Positions 14,553 to 18,728 of a stretch of DNA of 18,728 nt are shown piece after piece. Source of the DNA: Lachnospiraceae bacterium (lineage in GTDB: Bacteria; Bacillota; Clostridia; Lachnospirales; Lachnospiraceae). The position numbers and the translations under genes are program-made. Every line of letters begins with the position of its first letter. Position 1 is the first letter of the stretch. Location: assembly GCA_017420605.1 (NCBI GenBank), contig JAFOIS010000103.1, forward strand, positions 1-18,728, read 5' to 3'. The notes under the pieces are model-generated. The model had not been told where the DNA came from and searched no databases. It saw nothing but the letters and a program-made list of their open reading frames with translations.

Positions 14553-14607
14553 TACACAATCCGGCGTCTTTGCACGAAAAAATGTTTTTGCCGTAACTTT
14601 CGTGGTG

Positions 14608-14613
14608 TATAAT
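14608..14613 (+). promoter_or_regulatory. Promoter -10 of the channel gene
   Basis: A perfect TATAAT lies 22 bases before ATG 14636, with GGAGG between. The -35 region is T-rich (tgtttttg) with no good match. It lies back to back with the minus-strand TATAAT at 14547-14552, 55 bases away. Confidence 0.55.
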
Positions 14614-14635
14614 ACAGAAAAAAGGCGGAGGCACC

Positions 14636-15625
14636 ATGCAAAATAAACACGCGCTGCCGGAAAAGATCGCCGGTTATCTTCGGAAAAAGAAAAGACGCAT
14701 ATTTGATATCATACAGATCGGAAACACGTCGGACCGCGCAAGCCGCGCGTTCGATTTCATACTTGTCGCCGCGATCCTGCTTAATATTGCAGCCATGTTC
14801 TGCGACACCTTTACGGCGATGCGTCCGTACCGCACGATCCTTCGTTCTGTCGAATTCGCCACAGCCGTATTTTTTGCCGCGGAATACCTTCTGCGGATCT
14901 GGACAGCCTGCTACCTCTTTCCGGAATCTGCGCCGCGCCGCGCCGCACTGCGCTTTATCTTTTCTTTCGACGGCATCATCGAGCTCTGCACGATCCTCCC
15001 GTTCTTCTATCTTTCCGGCTTTGTCGCCTTCCGGATGCTCCGGGTCGTCCGCATTTTTCATCTTTTCCGGATCAATACCTATTACGATTCGTTCAACGTG
15101 ATCAAGTCTGTCCTTTATGAAAAACGGAACCAGCTCGCCTCGTCGATCTTCATCATCCTGATCCTTATGCTTGCCTCTTCCCTGTTCATGTACAGCGCGG
15201 AGCATGACGCGCAGCCGGCTGTTTTCGAGAATGCCTTTTCGGGGATCTGGTGGAGCATGTCCACGCTCCTTACGATCGGTTACGGCGATATCTATCCCAT
15301 AACGCCGATCGGCCGTCTTATGGCCTTCTTTATTTCTTTCCTCGGCGTCGGCGTCGTCGCGATCCCGACCGGTATCATTTCCGCGGGCTTTGTGGAGCAT
15401 TACAGTCTCGTTATGAAAAACACACCGTCACCGGACCGGTATTATGAGTCCGTACAGGTCGATACCGATTCCAACTGGCTGAAAAAATCATATGCCGAAC
15501 TGGAAAAAGAAGGCATCGTCGTGCTCTCCGTCACGCGGGGAGATACGGAATTCACCCCGGATCCTTCATACCGGGTTGCCATGAAAGACCTCCTGACCGT
15601 CTACATCCGTCCGGGAAAGCAATAA
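14636..15625 (+). CDS. Voltage-gated-like potassium channel with TrkA-C-like tail
   Basis: The 329-residue protein has six membrane helices at about 39-57, 72-91, 109-127, 130-147 (S4), 169-186 and 226-251. The pore loop carries the potassium selectivity filter TIGYGD (213-218). S4 has Arg133, Arg136, Arg139 and Arg145, so voltage sensing is plausible. The cytoplasmic tail (about 272-327) has ESVQVDTDSNW, ELEKEGIVVLSVTRGD and a KDLLTVYIRPG end, like the TrkA-C (RCK-C) ligand domain, without an RCK-N NAD-binding domain. It likely forms a tetramer for potassium flux across the membrane. GGAGG is 4 bases before ATG. The gene is alone, divergent from the GNAT-like gene and convergent with scpB. 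Confidence 0.9.
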   Translation: MQNKHALPEKIAGYLRKKKRRIFDIIQIGNTSDRASRAFDFILVAAILLNIAAMFCDTFTAMRPYRTILRSVEFATAVFFAAEYLLRIWTACYLFPESAPRRAALRFIFSFDGIIELCTILPFFYLSGFVAFRMLRVVRIFHLFRINTYYDSFNVIKSVLYEKRNQLASSIFIILILMLASSLFMYSAEHDAQPAVFENAFSGIWWSMSTLLTIGYGDIYPITPIGRLMAFFISFLGVGVVAIPTGIISAGFVEHYSLVMKNTPSPDRYYESVQVDTDSNWLKKSYAELEKEGIVVLSVTRGDTEFTPDPSYRVAMKDLLTVYIRPGKQ

Positions 15626-15629
15626 AACG

Positions 15630-15669
15630 CCCCGCTCGTTCCGGTATATCGTACCTAAGACCGGCGGGG
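15630..15669 (-). terminator. Shared terminator between the channel gene and scpB
   Basis: A two-part stem, CCCCG/CGGGG (15630-15634, 15665-15669) enclosing CCGGT/ACCGG (15641-15645, 15660-15664). On the minus strand it is followed by CGTTTTATT, so it fits scpB best; the plus strand has only TCCTT. The structure is bulged, so confidence is moderate. Confidence 0.5.
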
Positions 15670-15684
15670 TCCTTATGCTTCCTT

Positions 15685-16254
15685 TCAGATCGTGATCTCT
15701 TCACCGATCTCTTCTTCGGCTTCAAGCATCATATCCTCTTTTTTTGCCGGATCGATGTCCGGCAGATCCTGCGTATTCCGGAGTCCGAAATTGCGCAGGA
15801 ACGCTTCTGTCGTCCCGAGCAGCGCAGGTTTCCCGGGCTGGTCCAGCCTTCCCTTTTCCTCGACAAGGCCGTAGTCGATCAGTCTTCCGATCGCGTAGTC
15901 GCTTTTCACGCCGCGTATCTGCTCGATCGTAAGACGTGTGACGGGCTGTTTGTACGCGATGATCGCGAGAGTCTCGATCTGCACGTCTGTCAGATTCGGC
16001 TTTTTGGCGTTGATCTCGAGTTTGATCAGCGTTTCGTAATACTCTTTTTTCGTGACCAGCTGGTACGAGCCGTCGAGTTCCAGGATCCGTATGCCGCGGT
16101 CCTCCGCTTCATACCTGGCCTGCGCCATGGAAAGGAGCGCCGCCGTATCCTCCGGCGTCATCTCCAGTACCGCCGCGATCCTTGTCAGTTCCACTGATTT
16201 CCCGGAGGCAAACAGCATGGCTTCCACTGCCGCAAACAATTCTTTGCCGTTCAT
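15685..16254 (-). CDS. scpB: Segregation and condensation protein B
   Basis: The 189-residue protein has the two winged-helix domains of ScpB: the family start KELFAAVEAMLFASGKSVEL (3-22) and the conserved TLAIIAYKQPVTRLTIEQIR stretch, followed by GVKSDYAIGRLIDYGLVEE. ScpB dimers bind ScpA and help SMC condense and separate the chromosome; the complex acts on DNA in the cytoplasm. Its ATG overlaps the scpA stop by four bases (16251-16254), a sign of translational coupling and balanced amounts. The acidic tail (EAEEEIGEE) is typical. Confidence 0.96.
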   Translation of the reverse strand: MNGKELFAAVEAMLFASGKSVELTRIAAVLEMTPEDTAALLSMAQARYEAEDRGIRILELDGSYQLVTKKEYYETLIKLEINAKKPNLTDVQIETLAIIAYKQPVTRLTIEQIRGVKSDYAIGRLIDYGLVEEKGRLDQPGKPALLGTTEAFLRNFGLRNTQDLPDIDPAKKEDMMLEAEEEIGEEITI

Positions 16255-17036
16255 TCCATGATCTCCTCATCGATCTCGATATGATCAAGATCCGCGCCTT
16301 CCACCGTCTCGATCTCGATATCGTCAAACAGGGCATTCTGTGTCGTCCGTACATACCCTGCTTTCATAAATTCCAATACGGCCAGAAACATCACGATGGT
16401 CCGCATCCTCGTTTTCTGCCCGGACAAAAGCTTCCGGAAGGAAAACGTCCGGTTTTTCTTTGCGAATACGGCCAGTTCACGCGCCGTATCGGCCAGCCGC
16501 ACGTTTTCTCTGCTGACTTCACCGAAATCGGTGCGCTGCTTTTCCGCTAGCGCTTCATTCCGGCGCATGACGTCGTCGAAAATGGCGCGCAACCCCGTCA
16601 CAGTGATTCCGGACAGAAGTTCCTCCGGCGTCGAACGCGGGCGCCATGAGAGCACTTCTTTCGGGAAATCGGGATCGCGTTCCACGACGTTTTCGTCGTC
16701 GTAAAGATCACGCAGATCTTCCGAGATGGTCTTGTACAGTTTATACTCGAGCAGGCGCCGTACGAGTTCTTCGCGCGGGTCTTCCTCCTCTTCTTCCGCT
16801 TCCGGATCTTTCGGAAGAAGCATCCTGCATTTGATATCGATCAGTTCCGCCGCCATGACCATGAATTCACTGGTCACTTCCATATCCTCATCCTGCATGG
16901 ATCGCACGTATGCAAGGTACTGTGCCGTGATCTCCGCGATGGGGATGTCGTAAATACTGACTTTGTTTTTGTCGATAAGGTGCAGGAGAAGATCGAGCGG
17001 TCCCTGGAACGCCTCAAGATTAACTGTGATCGCCAT
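16251..17036 (-). CDS. scpA: Segregation and condensation protein A (kleisin)
   Basis: ScpA is the kleisin that bridges the two SMC heads and binds ScpB. The 261-residue protein starts with the signature EAFQGPLDLLLHLIDKNKVS (8-27) and IYDIPIAEITAQYL (28-41). MAAELIDIKCRMLLPKD follows, then an acidic patch (EAEEEEEDPREE) and a C-terminal winged helix that contacts SMC (IVMFLAVLEFMKAGYV). AAGGAGAAGGGC precedes ATG. The gene overlaps the preceding metallophosphoesterase by 17 bases and scpB by four, so all are co-transcribed. Confidence 0.97.
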   Translation of the reverse strand: MAITVNLEAFQGPLDLLLHLIDKNKVSIYDIPIAEITAQYLAYVRSMQDEDMEVTSEFMVMAAELIDIKCRMLLPKDPEAEEEEEDPREELVRRLLEYKLYKTISEDLRDLYDDENVVERDPDFPKEVLSWRPRSTPEELLSGITVTGLRAIFDDVMRRNEALAEKQRTDFGEVSRENVRLADTARELAVFAKKNRTFSFRKLLSGQKTRMRTIVMFLAVLEFMKAGYVRTTQNALFDDIEIETVEGADLDHIEIDEEIME

Positions 17037-17811
17037 GCCCTTCTCCTTCTAGTGTGATCCAGATCATTTCGTATGGATTGCAGATCCTGAGCGGGATACC
17101 GTGATCCCCGGCGCCGGAACTGACGATCAGCGTGCTGCCGTCCTCCCGGTACAGCCCGTATCCGTATTTCGGAAAAGGAAAACCGTACGGAGAGATGAGT
17201 ACCTGTCTGCCGAAACGAACGATCCCGCCGTGATAATGGCCTGCAAGGATCAGATCCGCGCCGTACGCGAAATAATGTCCTGCGAAGGCAGGATTGTGCG
17301 CAAGAAGGACGGTGAACCGGCTGTCGCAGTTCCCAAGCGCTTCCGTCACGGCCCCCTCCGGAAGATACGGGCGCCGGAGTTTACGGTAAGAACTGAGCGG
17401 CGCCTCAAAACCGGCGATCCGGATCTCCGGACGGCCCGGCAGGACGGTTATGGTATTATGCAAAAAGGTAACGCCGGTTACGGAAAACAACTGCCGGATC
17501 CTCTCCCATTCCTGCTTATATTTTTCATTGACGCGCAGCCGCGTCTCATGGTTTCCATCGACGGCGAATACTGGTAAGATTGCGGCCGCCTCCGCAAGGA
17601 AACCGCAGACACTTTCGGTCCGGTCCGTTCCGCGCGTACTGATCTGATCCCCGCCAAGGAGAAACGCGTCAGGCCGTCTTTTACGCAGTACGGAAAGGAT
17701 CTCCCCGCCGCGTTCCGCCGCCTGCCCGTGCAGGTCGGAAACAAACAGGAAACAGACTTTATCTCCGTATGAAAGTTTATCCGTTTTGACGGTATACTCG
17801 CGTATTTTCAT
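17020..17811 (-). CDS. Calcineurin-like metallophosphoesterase
   Basis: The 263-residue protein has the full set of metallophosphoesterase motifs: SDLHG (25-29, Asp26 and His28), GGDQ (53-56, Asp55), GNHE (86-89), LLAHNP (169-174, His172) and AGHYHGG (190-196). These bind two metal ions and hydrolyse phosphoesters. It resembles YkuE/YaeI-type enzymes, some of which act on UDP-diacylglucosamine or lipid-linked substrates, but lacks their N-terminal membrane helix, so it is probably cytoplasmic. The substrate cannot be told. Its ATG is 3 bases after the stop of the cardiolipin synthase gene, with no clear Shine-Dalgarno, suggesting translational coupling. The 3' end overlaps scpA by 17 bases. 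Confidence 0.9.
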   Translation of the reverse strand: MKIREYTVKTDKLSYGDKVCFLFVSDLHGQAAERGGEILSVLRKRRPDAFLLGGDQISTRGTDRTESVCGFLAEAAAILPVFAVDGNHETRLRVNEKYKQEWERIRQLFSVTGVTFLHNTITVLPGRPEIRIAGFEAPLSSYRKLRRPYLPEGAVTEALGNCDSRFTVLLAHNPAFAGHYFAYGADLILAGHYHGGIVRFGRQVLISPYGFPFPKYGYGLYREDGSTLIVSSGAGDHGIPLRICNPYEMIWITLEGEGHGDHS

Positions 17812-17814
17812 GAT

Positions 17815-18728
17815 TTACAGAAGCGGTGCGGCGATCCGGAAGAAAGCCTGGATAAAGCGTATCACAAAACTGCGGTTCAGGCAGAAGGAAAGCGTTATCT
17901 GCCGCGAAACGGCTGCCGTGCGCTCAAAATCCTTCCGGATCTCTTCAACGCACGGGGTCCCGAACAGAAGGACACCGCACTCATAATGCAGGTAAAGCGA
18001 CCGAAAGTCAAGATTAACCGATCCTACAGAAGCGGCGATATCATCCACCAGGATCACTTTGGAATGCAGGAAGCCGGGCGTATACTCCAGGATCTCGGCG
18101 CCGGCCTCGAGAAGCTGCCGGTAATACGACTGCGTCATCAGGAAGACCGTTTTTTTGTCCGGCACTCCCGGTGTAAAAATGCGTACGGAGACACCTCCCG
18201 AAGCCGCCACGCACAGCGCCGTCATGATCTCGTTATCCAGTACCAGATACGGTGTAAAGATCCGGATCGAACGCTTTGCGTGGCCGATCAGGTTCAGGAT
18301 CACGCTCTGCGACGTAAACGTATCATCAAGAGGACTGTCGCTGTACGGCTGCACAAAGCCCGTGCCGGGATTCTCCCGCCCGGCAAGGGTCCGGCCTGCC
18401 TTTCCGCCTCCCTGCCCGATCTTCACGGTATACCGCGCAAGATCTTCCTTTTCTCCGCTGACTGCCGCCCACATCTCGAGGAACATGACCGCAAAGCCTA
18501 AGGCGGCTTCTCCTGTGATCCGGACGCCCGCGTCTTTCCAGTCGCCGAACGGCCGGCTGATCCCGATGTATTCGTCGGCCACGTTGAATCCGCCGATAAA
18601 AGCACACGTTCCGTCCGTCACAAGTATCTTGCGGTGGTCACGGTTGTTGATCCGCATCGAATTGACCAGGTGTACCGGGTTGAAGCGGCAGCATCGTATC
18701 CCCTCGCCGGCGAGGATGCGGTCGTAGT
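17815..18728 (-). CDS. cls: Cardiolipin synthase (phospholipase D family), C-terminal part, truncated by window edge
   Basis: About 303 residues are visible and the frame is open at the right edge, so the N-terminal membrane helices are outside the window. Both HKD motifs are complete: H-x-K-x4-D at residues 31, 33 and 38 of the visible part (NNRDHRKILVTD), followed by GGFN; and 221, 223 and 228 (LHSKVILVDD), followed by GSVNLDFRS. FNPV before the first motif and YIGISRPFGDWKDAGVRITG after it match bacterial cardiolipin synthases, which join phosphatidylglycerol molecules at the membrane. An internal ATG at 18657 is not a start, as homology extends upstream. It is the first visible gene of the cls-phosphoesterase-scpA-scpB run. 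Confidence 0.93.
   Translation of the reverse strand, partial: YDRILAGEGIRCCRFNPVHLVNSMRINNRDHRKILVTDGTCAFIGGFNVADEYIGISRPFGDWKDAGVRITGEAALGFAVMFLEMWAAVSGEKEDLARYTVKIGQGGGKAGRTLAGRENPGTGFVQPYSDSPLDDTFTSQSVILNLIGHAKRSIRIFTPYLVLDNEIMTALCVAASGGVSVRIFTPGVPDKKTVFLMTQSYYRQLLEAGAEILEYTPGFLHSKVILVDDIAASVGSVNLDFRSLYLHYECGVLLFGTPCVEEIRKDFERTAAVSRQITLSFCLNRSFVIRFIQAFFRIAAPLL

Noticed and set aside
14444..15400. 318-residue minus-strand open frame opposite the channel gene
   Set aside because: Extremely charged composition typical of an antisense frame opposite membrane helices; the channel on the plus strand is certain.

Overview
The window is a stretch of core chromosome from a Gram-positive anaerobe of the class Clostridia, most likely Lachnospiraceae or a close relative. 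This is inferred from recognised gene families and their order (ruvA-ruvB-zapA-U32 peptidase; baiN-cmk-ispH-rpsA; carboxyltransferase-OadG-biotin carrier-OadB-OadA; scpA-scpB), from AGGAGG-type ribosome binding sites and from sigma-A-like promoters. Base composition is moderately GC-rich, roughly mid-50s percent by eye. I saw no tRNA, rRNA, CRISPR array, insertion sequence or phage gene.

Layout, left to right. (1) 1-695: the first part of a U32-family peptidase, minus strand, running off the left edge. (2) 729-2911: zapA, ruvB and ruvA on the minus strand; ruvA has a clear promoter, zapA has its own internal promoter and a terminator. (3) 3041-3958: a plus-strand gene, divergent from ruvA, for a YprB-type RNase H-like protein whose expected catalytic residues look degraded. 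(4) 4038-7953, minus strand: baiN-like flavoprotein, a fused cytidylate kinase/IspH protein, and an S1-domain protein that overlaps the end of the fusion gene by 23 bases. (5) 8005-13218, minus strand: five genes for a biotin-dependent, sodium-pump type carboxyltransferase complex, with both an acyl-CoA carboxyltransferase and an oxaloacetate/pyruvate-type carboxyltransferase. It has a strong promoter at one end and a strong terminator at the other. (6) 13377-14516, minus strand: a GNAT-like protein, divergent from (7) 14636-15625, plus strand: a six-helix voltage-gated-like potassium channel. (8) 15685-18728, minus strand: scpB, scpA, a metallophosphoesterase and the C-terminal part of a cardiolipin synthase, tightly packed as one operon that enters from the right edge.

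How they work together: ruvAB (Holliday junction migration), scpAB (condensin partners) and zapA (Z-ring) serve DNA repair, chromosome segregation and division. The Cmk-IspH-S1 block joins CMP phosphorylation, isoprenoid synthesis and translation. The five-gene carboxylase block is best explained as one membrane complex that moves a carboxyl group between a CoA thioester and pyruvate/oxaloacetate through a biotin arm, with OadB handling sodium.

The most interesting points are the two-carboxyltransferase sodium-pump cluster with an enlarged lipoprotein OadG, the Cmk-IspH fusion with possible hairpin control at its start, the degraded nuclease-like protein, the palindromic promoter of the carboxylase operon, and a terminator whose T-run ends four bases before the baiN start codon. 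None of these is clearly a wholly new system; most of the window is ordinary housekeeping DNA.
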